Below, piece after piece: positions 1 through 6,440 of a stretch of DNA of 7,281 nt (its first letter is position 1; every line of letters starts with the position of its first letter). The DNA lies in assembly GCA_007119405.1 (NCBI GenBank), contig SKPT01000543.1, positions 1 through 7,281 on the forward strand, read 5' to 3'. The notes beneath the pieces were generated by a model that was not told where the DNA came from, did not search any database, and saw only the letters and a program-made list of their open reading frames with translations. Position numbers and translations under genes: made by a program. Source of the stretch: Phycisphaeraceae bacterium (GTDB taxonomy: Bacteria; Planctomycetota; Phycisphaerae; Phycisphaerales; Phycisphaeraceae).

Positions 1-617
1 CGCAGCAGGGCCGGGTCGCCCGCCTGTTCGTCGTAGCTCCAGTTCAACCAGTCGGCGCAGCGCTTCGTGTAGGCGGTGTCCGCATCGGTGGCGCCGATGG
101 TCAGGTGCACGTAGGTGGCCCGGGTGTAGGTCTGGAACCAGTGCTGCTCGGTCTGCATGAGGTACTCGGCGTTGTCCTCGCCGAAGCGCTGGCGGTACTC
201 GGCCAGCAGCCGGTGGTATCGCTCCGGGCCGGGCGGGCTGTGGTGGCGGTTCCAGCCGGGCGAGTACCAGTAGGTGCCGGGGTGCTCGGCCACGTAGCGG
301 GCGTAGGCCTGCCGCGAGCCGAGCAGGTGCGTGATGCAGTCGTGGGCGCGGGCGATGACCAGTCGGCAGCGCGCGGCGCGGACGCCCTCGGTGCCCCGGC
401 TGCACAGGCCGTAGACCAGCACGATCGCCTCGACGCGCGGGTGCTCAGCCTCGATGCGGTCGACGGCAAGCTGGAGCTCGCCGCGCAGGCGGGGCGGGTC
501 GTTGTGCAGGCCCTGCTGCATCATCTCGAGGTGCTCGACGTGCTCCGCGCCGCGAAGCAGGTGCTCGACCTCCGTCTCGAGCACGGCACAGGCGATGACA
601 GCGAGGCGGTGGGGCAT
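1..617 (-). CDS. DUF1638 family protein, C-terminus cut by window edge
   Basis: I read about 205 residues from the ATG at 617-615 down to the window edge with no stop codon, so the C-terminus is missing. The protein matches the DUF1638 pattern as I remember it: an N-terminal beta strand with a cysteine (VIACAVLETE, Cys10), QQGLHNDP at about 35-41, VYGLCSRGTEG at about 68-78 (Cys72), ARAHDCITHLLGS at about 89-101 (His92, Asp93, Cys94) and PGTYWYSPGW at about 113-122. No signal peptide or membrane segment is seen, so it should be cytosolic. The biochemical function is not established to my knowledge. From memory, members often sit beside corrinoid methyltransferase genes, and here it diverges from one. 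The conserved Cys and His residues could bind a metal or corrinoid, which is inference. The start is supported by the family-like N-terminus; only a weak GGA lies about 7 bases upstream. Confidence 0.85.
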   Translation of the reverse strand, partial: MPHRLAVIACAVLETEVEHLLRGAEHVEHLEMMQQGLHNDPPRLRGELQLAVDRIEAEHPRVEAIVLVYGLCSRGTEGVRAARCRLVIARAHDCITHLLGSRQAYARYVAEHPGTYWYSPGWNRHHSPPGPERYHRLLAEYRQRFGEDNAEYLMQTEQHWFQTYTRATYVHLTIGATDADTAYTKRCADWLNWSYDEQAGDPALL

Positions 618-648
618 GGCGGATTCCGTCGGCCGGCACGGGTGGAGG

Positions 649-677
649 TTGAAAACCGGCCCAAAAGATATTATAGT
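649..677 (+). promoter_or_regulatory. Sigma70-like promoter of the methyltransferase operon
   Basis: A -35 box TTGAAA (649-654) is separated by exactly 17 bases from a -10 box TATAGT (672-677). Each matches the TTGACA/TATAAT consensus at five of six positions. It sits in a short AT-rich island within otherwise very GC-rich sequence. Transcription would start near 684, giving a leader of about 26 bases before the corrinoid protein start at 710. No other gap in the five-gene run shows a comparable site, so this is the likely single operon promoter. The hexamers are seen directly; activity is inferred. Confidence 0.7.
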
Positions 678-698
678 ATGGAAATGGTGCATTGACCA
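670..698 (-). promoter_or_regulatory. Divergent promoter for the DUF1638 gene, overlapping the operon promoter
   Basis: Read on the minus strand, 675 down to 670 is a perfect TATAAT. The hexamer 17 bases upstream (698 down to 693) is TGGTCA, four of six matches to TTGACA. Its -10 shares bases 672-675 with the -10 of the plus-strand promoter, so polymerase cannot occupy both at once. The DUF1638 mRNA would start near 664, with a leader of roughly 45 bases. The -35 also lies next to the Shine-Dalgarno site of the corrinoid gene. Confidence 0.5.
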
Positions 699-702
699 GG
701 AG
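698..702 (+). promoter_or_regulatory. Ribosome binding site AGGAG of the corrinoid protein gene
   Basis: AGGAG ends 7 bases before the ATG at 710. This fixes the start at 710 rather than at the in-frame TTG at 692, which lies upstream of the site and adds only six residues. Confidence 0.85.
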
Positions 703-709
703 CTTTACC

Positions 710-1354
710 ATGACCGACGTGTCGATCGACCTTCAGCCGCTCTCCGACGCCGTCGTGGACGGCAACCGCTCCAAGACCGTCCGCCTGGCCCAGGAAGCGC
801 TCGACGCCGGGCTCGAGCCGCTGGCGATCATCGAGCAGGGGCTGGTGCCGGGCATGGAGGTGGTGGGCGCGCGCTTCAAGCGCAACGAGATGTTCGTGCC
901 CGAAATGCTCATCGCCGCCCGGGCGATGAAGGAGGCCATGGCCCTGCTCGAACCACGCCTGGCCGCGACCGGCTACAAGCCCGCGCACACGGTGGTCATC
1001 GGCACCGTGCAGGGCGATCTGCACGACATCGGCAAGAACCTCGTGGCCACCATGCTCAAGGGGGCCAACTTCGGCGTGGTCGACCTCGGCACGAACGTCG
1101 CCCCCGAGACGTTCGTCGAGGCCGCCGGCGAGCACGGCGCCGCGCTCATCGGGCTCTCGGCCCTGCTGACCACCACCATGCCCCGCATGAAGTCCACCGT
1201 CCAGGCCATCCGCGATGCGGGGCTCCGCGACGTGCGGGTGATGATCGGCGGAGCGCCCGTGACACAGAGCTACGCCGACGAGATCGGCGCCGAAGGCTAC
1301 GCGCCCGATGCCGCCAGCGCCGTGGACACCGCGCGGCAGCTCGTGGCGGTCTGA
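710..1354 (+). CDS. mtaC: Methanol-specific corrinoid protein (MtaC-like)
   Basis: This 214-residue cytosolic protein would carry the methyl group on a corrinoid cofactor between the substrate-side methyltransferase and the acceptor-side enzyme. Residues about 1-85 form the helical B12-binding cap (GLVPGMEVVGARFK, then NEMFVPEMLIAARAMKEAM). Residues about 93-214 form the Rossmann-type B12 domain. GDLHDIG at 102-108 is the DxHxxG motif, with His105 the expected lower axial cobalt ligand. SALLTTT (150-156) and GGAPVT (180-185) line the nucleotide-tail pocket in this family. It is first in the operon and followed after 66 bases by an MtaB homologue; the order C then B matches the mtaCB arrangement of Methanosarcina. 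It is somewhat shorter at the N-terminus than archaeal MtaC as I recall it. By sequence alone, corrinoid proteins for methylamines or methoxy-aromatics look similar, so the methanol assignment rests on the neighbouring mtaB. Confidence 0.9.
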   Translation: MTDVSIDLQPLSDAVVDGNRSKTVRLAQEALDAGLEPLAIIEQGLVPGMEVVGARFKRNEMFVPEMLIAARAMKEAMALLEPRLAATGYKPAHTVVIGTVQGDLHDIGKNLVATMLKGANFGVVDLGTNVAPETFVEAAGEHGAALIGLSALLTTTMPRMKSTVQAIRDAGLRDVRVMIGGAPVTQSYADEIGAEGYAPDAASAVDTARQLVAV

Positions 1355-1420
1355 GCCGAACGTGGTGCAGCGCTGGCGGGGGACGTTTGCCACGGCCAGG
1401 CCTCGACACCGAGCGCACCG

Positions 1421-2809
1421 ATGAGCACTTTTACGCAACTGGCGATCGACGACGCGCACGAACTGCTTTTCGGTCGCGCCCCCAGACCCCTGACCACCCG
1501 CCGGGGCATGGTCATCGGCGGCGGCGTGGTCTACCCCGAGCTCAACTTCACCCTGCCCGCGATGCTGGTGGATCAGGCGACCATGGACGAGGTCCGCCGG
1601 CAGTACCGGCAGATCATCACGGACGCCCTGCAACGCGCGGTCGAGCTCGAGGTGCCCGGGCTGGTCGTGGAGTTCGAGACCCTGCCGCCGATGACGCAGA
1701 CGCCGGCGTGGGGCATCGAGCTCACCCGCATCCTCGCCGAGGCCATGGAGGAGGCGTACGCCAGGCACGGCCTGCCGAGCGTCCTGCGCATCACGCCCAA
1801 CGACACGCGCGAGTTCGACCGCCCGCCCATCCTTCGCCGCGGCGAGAACTGGCAGCAGATGCTCGAGACCTTCGAGGGCTGCGCCAACGCCGGCGCGGAG
1901 CTGCTGTCGATCGAGTCGGTCGGCGGCAAGGAGGTGCACGACGAGGCCCTTCAAGCCGGCGACCTGCCAGGCGTGATCTTCGCCCTGTGCGTGCTGGGCG
2001 AGCGCGACATGCGCTTCCTCTGGAGCAGGCTCGCCCGCGTCGCGCAGCGCACCGGCAGCGTGTGCGCAGGCGACACGGCGTGCGGCTTCGGCAACACCGC
2101 CATGGTGCTCGCCGAGCAGAAGATGATCCCGCGCGTCTTCGCCGCCGTGGTCCGCGCCGTCACCGCCGTGCGCTCGCTCGTGGCGTACGAGTGCGGAGCC
2201 GTGGGCCCGGGCAAGGACTGCGGCTACGAGAACCCGATCCTGAAGGCGATCACAGGCTACCCGATGGCGATGGAGGGCAAGAGCGCCGCGTGCGCGCACC
2301 TCTCGCCGCTGGGCAACATCGCCGCCGCCACGTGCGACACATGGAGCAACGAGAGCGTGCAGAACGTGCGCCTGCTCGCCGCCATGGCGCCGACGTGCTA
2401 CCTCGAGCAGCTTGCCTACGACTGCCGCCTGATGAACGAGGCCCTGCGCGACGGCGACGACGCGGCCCGGACGCTCCAGCGCTGGCTGGTGCGCAGCGAC
2501 GCGCCGCGCGACCCGCAGGCCTGCGTGCTCACGCCGGGCAACGTCATCGAGCTGGCGCGGGCGATCGTCGACGCGGGCGAGCCCTACCGCGCGGGCGTGG
2601 CGGCGGCGCGCCGGGCGATTGACCTCATCGAGCGCGCCGCCGAGGCCGGCGAGCTGCACATCATCGAGCGCGAGCGGCCGTGGTTGAGCATGATGCGCCA
2701 TTCGCTTGACGAAATGCCCGAGGACGCCGACACGTTCATCGCGCATCACCTGGCCCAACTCGACCCGACGCGCTGCCTCGCCGCGGAGTACGCGCTCGCC
2801 GGGGTGTAG
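1421..2809 (+). CDS. mtaB: Methanol:corrinoid methyltransferase (MtaB-like)
   Basis: This 462-residue zinc enzyme is expected to cleave the C-O bond of methanol and methylate Co(I) on its partner corrinoid protein. The length is about that of Methanosarcina barkeri MtaB, and similarity as I recall that sequence runs from end to end: LSVES-like LLSIESVGGKEV (161-172), AGDTACGFGNTAM (216-228), RSLVAYECGAVGPGKDCGYEN (split here: RSLVAYECG 251-259 and PGKDCGYEN 263-271), SMEGK-like AMEGKSAACAH (283-293), TWSNES (307-312) and RDPQACVL (363-370). Zinc ligands are Glu164, Cys220 and Cys269 in M. barkeri. By eye they align with Glu165, Cys221 and Cys267 here, so the metal site appears intact. The start fits the family N-terminus, but the upstream Shine-Dalgarno site is poor. 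The gene ends in TAG; the C-terminus matches the normal family end, so this is a stop and not a pyrrolysine codon. The native substrate could be another small alcohol, but methanol is the default. Confidence 0.93.
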   Translation: MSTFTQLAIDDAHELLFGRAPRPLTTRRGMVIGGGVVYPELNFTLPAMLVDQATMDEVRRQYRQIITDALQRAVELEVPGLVVEFETLPPMTQTPAWGIELTRILAEAMEEAYARHGLPSVLRITPNDTREFDRPPILRRGENWQQMLETFEGCANAGAELLSIESVGGKEVHDEALQAGDLPGVIFALCVLGERDMRFLWSRLARVAQRTGSVCAGDTACGFGNTAMVLAEQKMIPRVFAAVVRAVTAVRSLVAYECGAVGPGKDCGYENPILKAITGYPMAMEGKSAACAHLSPLGNIAAATCDTWSNESVQNVRLLAAMAPTCYLEQLAYDCRLMNEALRDGDDAARTLQRWLVRSDAPRDPQACVLTPGNVIELARAIVDAGEPYRAGVAAARRAIDLIERAAEAGELHIIERERPWLSMMRHSLDEMPEDADTFIAHHLAQLDPTRCLAAEYALAGV

Positions 2810-2857
2810 CCGGGCCGGGCAAAGGCCGCGCAGAGCCCAGGGACATGACCGGGCAAA

Positions 2858-2862
2858 AAGGA
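2858..2862 (+). promoter_or_regulatory. Ribosome binding site AAGGA of the first UroD-like gene
   Basis: AAGGA lies 5 bases before the ATG at 2868. It selects this start over an in-frame reading that continues upstream through the end of mtaB (from 2706) and gives unrelated low-complexity, arginine-rich sequence. Confidence 0.7.
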
Positions 2863-2867
2863 TCGCC

Positions 2868-3980
2868 ATGACCACCGCCACGATCACATCCTCATCCACA
2901 CCGATGCTGACCGGGCAGCAGCGCGTCGGCCGCATGTTCGAGCGCCGCGATCACGACCGTGTGCCGCGCCATGACACCTTCTGGGCCGAGACCATTGAGC
3001 GCTGGCAGAACGAAGGGCTCGTCGGCGATGCGAGCACGGTGCACGACATGCTCGGCAGCGATTTCCACGGCCTGTCGTGGGTCTGGCCCTGCTCGTTTCC
3101 GGAACAGCGCACGCTCATCAGCGCCGACGCCGAGACCCGCGTGATCCGCGACGGCCACGGCAAGACCGTGCGCTACTGGAAGGAGCGCAGCGGCACGCCC
3201 GAGCACCTGGGTTTCGACTGCGACAGCGCCGCAAAGTGGCACGACATCTACAAGCCCGCCATGCTCGCCGCGGGGTTGCAGGTCGACCCGGCGGCCATCG
3301 CGCGACGCTACGACGTGGGCCGGTCGCACGGGCGCTGGTGCCATCTCAACACCGTCGAGCCCTTCGAGCAGACGCGGGCGATGATGGGCGACGAGATCAC
3401 GCTCATGGCCATGGCGGAGGATCCCGAGTGGGTGATCGACGTCGCGCGCACGTTCACCACGCAGGTGCTTCGCAACCTTGACGCCGCGATGGCCACGGGC
3501 ATCGCCCCCGACGGGCTGTGGGTCTACGGCGACATGGCGTTCAACCACGCGACCATGTGCTCGCCGAAGATGTACCGCGAGTTGATCTGGCCGCAACACA
3601 AGCGCCTGGCCGACTGGGCCCACGCCCACGAGATGAAGGTCATCTTTCACACCGACGGCGACGTCAACGGCGTGCTGGAGCTTTACGTCGAGGCGGGCTT
3701 CGACTGCCTCCAGCCGCTCGAAGCCAAGGCCAACATGGACGTGCGCCGTCTGGCGCCGACCTGGGGCGAGCGTCTGGCGATGTTCGGCAACATCGACGTG
3801 ATGATCATGGGCACCAACGACCGCGAGCGCATCGAGCACGAGATCGCCAGCAAGTTCGCCGCGGCCATGCCCACGCGCGGCTACGCCTACCACAGCGATC
3901 ATTCCGTGCCGCCGACGGTCGCGTGGGAGACCTATCAGTTCATCATGCAGCGGGTGGAGCACCATGGCCGATACCAATGA
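2868..3980 (+). CDS. UroD/MtaA-superfamily methyltransferase-like protein 1
   Basis: This 370-residue protein has the uroporphyrinogen-decarboxylase TIM-barrel fold used by MtaA/MtbA corrinoid methyltransferases. Family signs are the N-terminal QQRVGRMFERRDHDRVP (17-33), LWVYGDMAF (217-225), CSPKMYRELIWPQHKRL (231-247), KVIFHTDGDV (257-266), DCLQPLEAKANMDV (279-292) and YHSDHSVPPTVAWETYQF (341-358). The His-x-Cys zinc motif of MtaA is replaced by His261-Thr-Asp263, and the distal cysteine position appears to be Asp344. The HemE motif RQAGRY is absent, so porphyrin decarboxylation is unlikely. It follows mtaB after 58 bases and its last 17 bases overlap the next gene, so it is in the operon. 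It may transfer methyl groups to or from the corrinoid protein; substrate and direction are unknown. I see no signal peptide or membrane segment. Family assignment is firm, specific function is not. Confidence 0.88.
   Translation: MTTATITSSSTPMLTGQQRVGRMFERRDHDRVPRHDTFWAETIERWQNEGLVGDASTVHDMLGSDFHGLSWVWPCSFPEQRTLISADAETRVIRDGHGKTVRYWKERSGTPEHLGFDCDSAAKWHDIYKPAMLAAGLQVDPAAIARRYDVGRSHGRWCHLNTVEPFEQTRAMMGDEITLMAMAEDPEWVIDVARTFTTQVLRNLDAAMATGIAPDGLWVYGDMAFNHATMCSPKMYRELIWPQHKRLADWAHAHEMKVIFHTDGDVNGVLELYVEAGFDCLQPLEAKANMDVRRLAPTWGERLAMFGNIDVMIMGTNDRERIEHEIASKFAAAMPTRGYAYHSDHSVPPTVAWETYQFIMQRVEHHGRYQ
3956..3959 (+). promoter_or_regulatory. GGAG ribosome binding site deciding the start of UroD-like gene 2
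   Basis: GGAG, within GGTGGAG, ends 4 bases before the ATG at 3964 and lies inside the preceding coding region. It supports 3964 over the internal ATG at 4024, although the conserved family sequence begins only at the latter. Confidence 0.55.
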
Positions 3981-5079
3981 TCAGACGTCGGCGGCGGCCC
4001 CGGCGGCGGGCGGGCGAGCGGCCATGACGCCGCGGCAGCGCTACCTGGCGGTGTTCGACGCCGGCGAGCCGGACCGCCTCGTCACCGACTACTGGGCCAC
4101 GCCCGAGTTCCACGCGCGCATCAAGGCCGAGCTCCGCTGCACCAGCGACGAAGCGCTGTGGCGCGAGCTGGAGATCGACCGCCCGCGATTCTTCGCGCCC
4201 GTGCATCACCGCGGCGAGCGGCACGCCGACCACCCGCAGGCCGACATCTGGGGGGTGCGCCACAAGCGCATCGACTACGGCACGGGCAGCTACGACGAAG
4301 TCAGCCACTGCCCCCTGGCGCACGTCGAGACGATCGAGCAGATCCACGCCCACCGCTGGCCGAGCGTCGACGACTTCGACTACGCGCCCCTGGCCGCGGC
4401 GCTCGACGCCGACGACGGCTACCGCATCCGCCAGGGCGGCTGGTATGAGCCTTTCCTGCGCTACTGCGCGATGCGCGGCATGGAGCGGGCGTTCGAGGAC
4501 CTCATCGTCGCCCCCGAGCTCGCCGAGGCGGCGCTCGATCACATTTTCACGTTCCACCACGCCCACATCGGCCGCATCTTCGAGATCGCCCAGGGTCGCA
4601 TCGACATGATGTACCTCGCCGAGGACCTCGGCGGGCAGACCGGGCCGCTGATGAGCCTGCCGACCTATCGCCGCTTCCTCATGCCCAACCAGAAGCGCAT
4701 GGCCGCGCTCGCCCACCGCTACGGCGTGCGGGTGTTCTATCACACCGACGGCGCCGCGCGGCCGTTCCTCCACGATCTCGTGCATGCCGTGGGCATTGAC
4801 ATGCTCAACCCGATCCAGTGGCGCTGCCCGGGCATGGAGCGCGACGCGCTGGTGCGCGACTTCGGCCGGGACGTCGCGTTCCACGGAGCCATGGACAACC
4901 AGCACACGCTGCCCTTCGGCGCGCCCGCCGACGTCCGGGCCGAGCTGCGCGACAATCTCGAGCTCTTCGCTGGCGCGCGATGGGTCTGCGCGCCGTGCCA
5001 CAACATTCAACCGGTCACGCCCGTGGAGAACGTGGTGACGATGTACCGCGCCGCGCGCGAGTTGGGATGTCAACCATGA
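3964..5079 (+). CDS. UroD/MtaA-superfamily methyltransferase-like protein 2
   Basis: This 371-residue paralogue overlaps the previous gene by 17 bases in another frame. The first 20 residues are an Ala/Gly-rich extension; the family sequence starts at Met21 (MTPRQRYLAVFDAGEPDR), so a start at 4024 is possible. Barrel motifs include LAEDLGGQTGPLMS (218-231), YRRFLMPNQKRMAALAHRYG (235-254), VFYHTDGAARPF (257-268), LNPIQWRC (281-288), AFHGAMDNQHTLPFG (305-319) and VCAPCHNIQPVTPVENV (341-357). Cys345, in a C-x-x-x-P-x-T-P context, aligns well with the distal zinc cysteine of MtaA/MtbA, but the proximal His-x-Cys is His260-Thr-Asp262. Of the three paralogues this is the closest to an MtaA-type second methyltransferase, so it is the best candidate for passing the methyl group to tetrahydrofolate or another acceptor. 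That role is inference. HemE-specific motifs are missing. Confidence 0.87.
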   Translation: MADTNDQTSAAAPAAGGRAAMTPRQRYLAVFDAGEPDRLVTDYWATPEFHARIKAELRCTSDEALWRELEIDRPRFFAPVHHRGERHADHPQADIWGVRHKRIDYGTGSYDEVSHCPLAHVETIEQIHAHRWPSVDDFDYAPLAAALDADDGYRIRQGGWYEPFLRYCAMRGMERAFEDLIVAPELAEAALDHIFTFHHAHIGRIFEIAQGRIDMMYLAEDLGGQTGPLMSLPTYRRFLMPNQKRMAALAHRYGVRVFYHTDGAARPFLHDLVHAVGIDMLNPIQWRCPGMERDALVRDFGRDVAFHGAMDNQHTLPFGAPADVRAELRDNLELFAGARWVCAPCHNIQPVTPVENVVTMYRAARELGCQP

Positions 5080-6254
5080 ACGATCGCCAGCGTTTCGATG
5101 CGATCATGCACTACCGCGAGCCGGACCGCGCCGCGATTTGCGACTTCGGCTTCTGGGACGAGACGATCGAGGCGTGGCACGACCAGGGCCTGCCGACGGA
5201 GCTGCCGGCCGACAACCGCGGGCAGGCGGTCAGCCGCTACTTCGGCATGGACGCGCTCCTGGAAACCGCGCGCGTCAACGTGGACCTGTGCCCGCCGTTC
5301 CCGTTCAAGGTGCTCGACGACCGCGGCGACCACGAGCTCATCCAGCAGGTCGATGGTGTGCGCGTCCTGCGCCGCAAGCGCATGAGCTCCATCCCGCAAC
5401 ACCACGGCCACCTGCTCACCGACCGCGAATCGTGGCGCAAGCATTACCTGCCCCGGCTGGACCCGACCGACCCCGACCGTCTGCCCCAGGGCCAGCGGTG
5501 GGAGGGTCACGTGCAATACTGGCGCAACGAAGACCGGGCCGAGCCTCTGGCGCTGCCGTGCGGCAGCCTCTTCGGCAAGCTGCGCGACTGGATGGGGCTC
5601 GAGGCGATCAGTTACGTCCCCTACGACGACCCGGCCTGGTTTGAGGAGATGGTCACGGCGCGGGCGGACGTCGTCATCGCCGTGCTGGAGAAGGTGCTGG
5701 CCACCGGCGCCCGCTTCGAGGCGGGGGCGTTCTGGGAGGACATGTGCTACAACGCCGGGCCGCTGCTCTCGCCCGCCCACTTCAAGAAGTATCTCGTGCC
5801 GCACTACCGGCGGATCACCGAGTTGCTGAACCGCCACGGCGTGGACATCGTGTGGGTCGACTGCGACGGCTGCATCGACGAGCTCATCCCCCTCTGGCTC
5901 GACGCGGGCGTCAACACGATGTTCCCCATTGAAGTCGGCACCTGGCAGGCCGACCCCGTGGCGATGCGCCGGCAGTACGGCCGCGAGCTGCGCCTCATGG
6001 GCGGGTTCGACAAGCGCATCCTGGCGCATTCGCCGCACGCGATCGACGCCGAGATCGCCCGCCTGCAGCCGCTCGTGGACGGGGGCGGCTACATCGGCTT
6101 CTGCGATCACCGCGTCCCGCCCGACGTGCCGCTGGCGCACTACATGCACTACCTGTACCGCGTGCGCGAGACCTGGGGCCGCGGCGTAAACCTCAAGCCC
6201 CTCGCCAGGCTCGCCCCGCGCGGCCGCGAGGCGGACGTCAGTGCCCGGCCCTGA
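5076..6254 (+). CDS. UroD/MtaA-superfamily methyltransferase-like protein 3
   Basis: This 392-residue paralogue starts at an ATG that overlaps the previous stop as ATGA, the usual sign of translational coupling. An in-frame ATG at 5067 would add three residues. The N-terminus MNDRQRFDAIMHYREPDR matches the family. Other motifs are WEDMCYNAGPLLSPAHFKKY (220-239), VDIVWVDCDGCIDELIPLW (256-274), AGVNTMFPIEVG (277-288), LRLMGGFDKRIL (305-316) and GFCDHRVPPDVP (341-352). The MtaA His-x-Cys position reads Asp262-Cys-Asp264, and the distal cysteine position appears to be Asp344 with Cys343 beside it, so any metal site differs from that of the other two paralogues. A tail of about 22 residues (371-392), rich in Arg, Ala and Pro, follows the barrel. 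It is the last gene of the operon. It could be a substrate-specific methyltransferase or a diverged non-methyltransferase member of the fold. Confidence 0.86.
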   Translation: MNDRQRFDAIMHYREPDRAAICDFGFWDETIEAWHDQGLPTELPADNRGQAVSRYFGMDALLETARVNVDLCPPFPFKVLDDRGDHELIQQVDGVRVLRRKRMSSIPQHHGHLLTDRESWRKHYLPRLDPTDPDRLPQGQRWEGHVQYWRNEDRAEPLALPCGSLFGKLRDWMGLEAISYVPYDDPAWFEEMVTARADVVIAVLEKVLATGARFEAGAFWEDMCYNAGPLLSPAHFKKYLVPHYRRITELLNRHGVDIVWVDCDGCIDELIPLWLDAGVNTMFPIEVGTWQADPVAMRRQYGRELRLMGGFDKRILAHSPHAIDAEIARLQPLVDGGGYIGFCDHRVPPDVPLAHYMHYLYRVRETWGRGVNLKPLARLAPRGREADVSARP

Positions 6255-6274
6255 TCTCGGGCACCGCGCAAGGC

Positions 6275-6440
6275 CCATGACGCCTCAGCCGTCGGCGCAA
6301 ACGTCATGCGGATGCGTAGCCCGGATTATTTACCACAGAGGCACAGAGACACAGAGAGATCACTGAGGAAGAAGAAGTTACAGATGTTTTGCAGTTGGTT
6401 TGCCGTGCCCAGCCTGCGCGCGGCACCTCGGGCGTCATGG
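6275..6440. repeat. Ten-base inverted repeat CCATGACGCC / GGCGTCATGG
   Basis: CCATGACGCC at 6275-6284 is the exact reverse complement of GGCGTCATGG at 6431-6440. A third partial copy, CGTCATG at 6302-6308, pairs with CATGACG at 6276-6282 to form a 7-bp stem with a 19-base loop just after the operon. No T-run follows, so a classical intrinsic terminator is not supported. It may stabilise the mRNA end or be a remnant of the repeat element. Confidence 0.4.

Noticed and set aside
692..709. Alternative TTG start of the corrinoid protein at 692
   Set aside because: The AGGAG site at 698-702 lies downstream of it and is ideally spaced for the ATG at 710.
2807..2848. Amber codon at the end of mtaB as a pyrrolysine readthrough site
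   Set aside because: The protein already has the full MtaB length and C-terminus; readthrough would add only about a dozen unconserved residues before a TGA. MtaB enzymes do not use pyrrolysine.
671..2935. Very long minus-strand open frame opposite mtaC and mtaB, and a long plus-strand frame at 454-2622
   Set aside because: Both are shadows caused by high G+C; their products are Arg/Ala/His-rich with no family motifs, while the overlapping MtaC and MtaB frames match known families from end to end.
2868..6254. Annotation of the three UroD-fold genes as hemE (heme biosynthesis)
   Set aside because: The HemE substrate-binding RQAGRY-type motif is absent in all three, and the operon context is corrinoid methyl transfer.
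3943..6278. Long minus-strand open frames (3943-5073 and 5070-6278) opposite the UroD-like genes
   Set aside because: They follow the codon pattern of the real genes in an antisense frame and show no recognisable domain or ribosome binding site.
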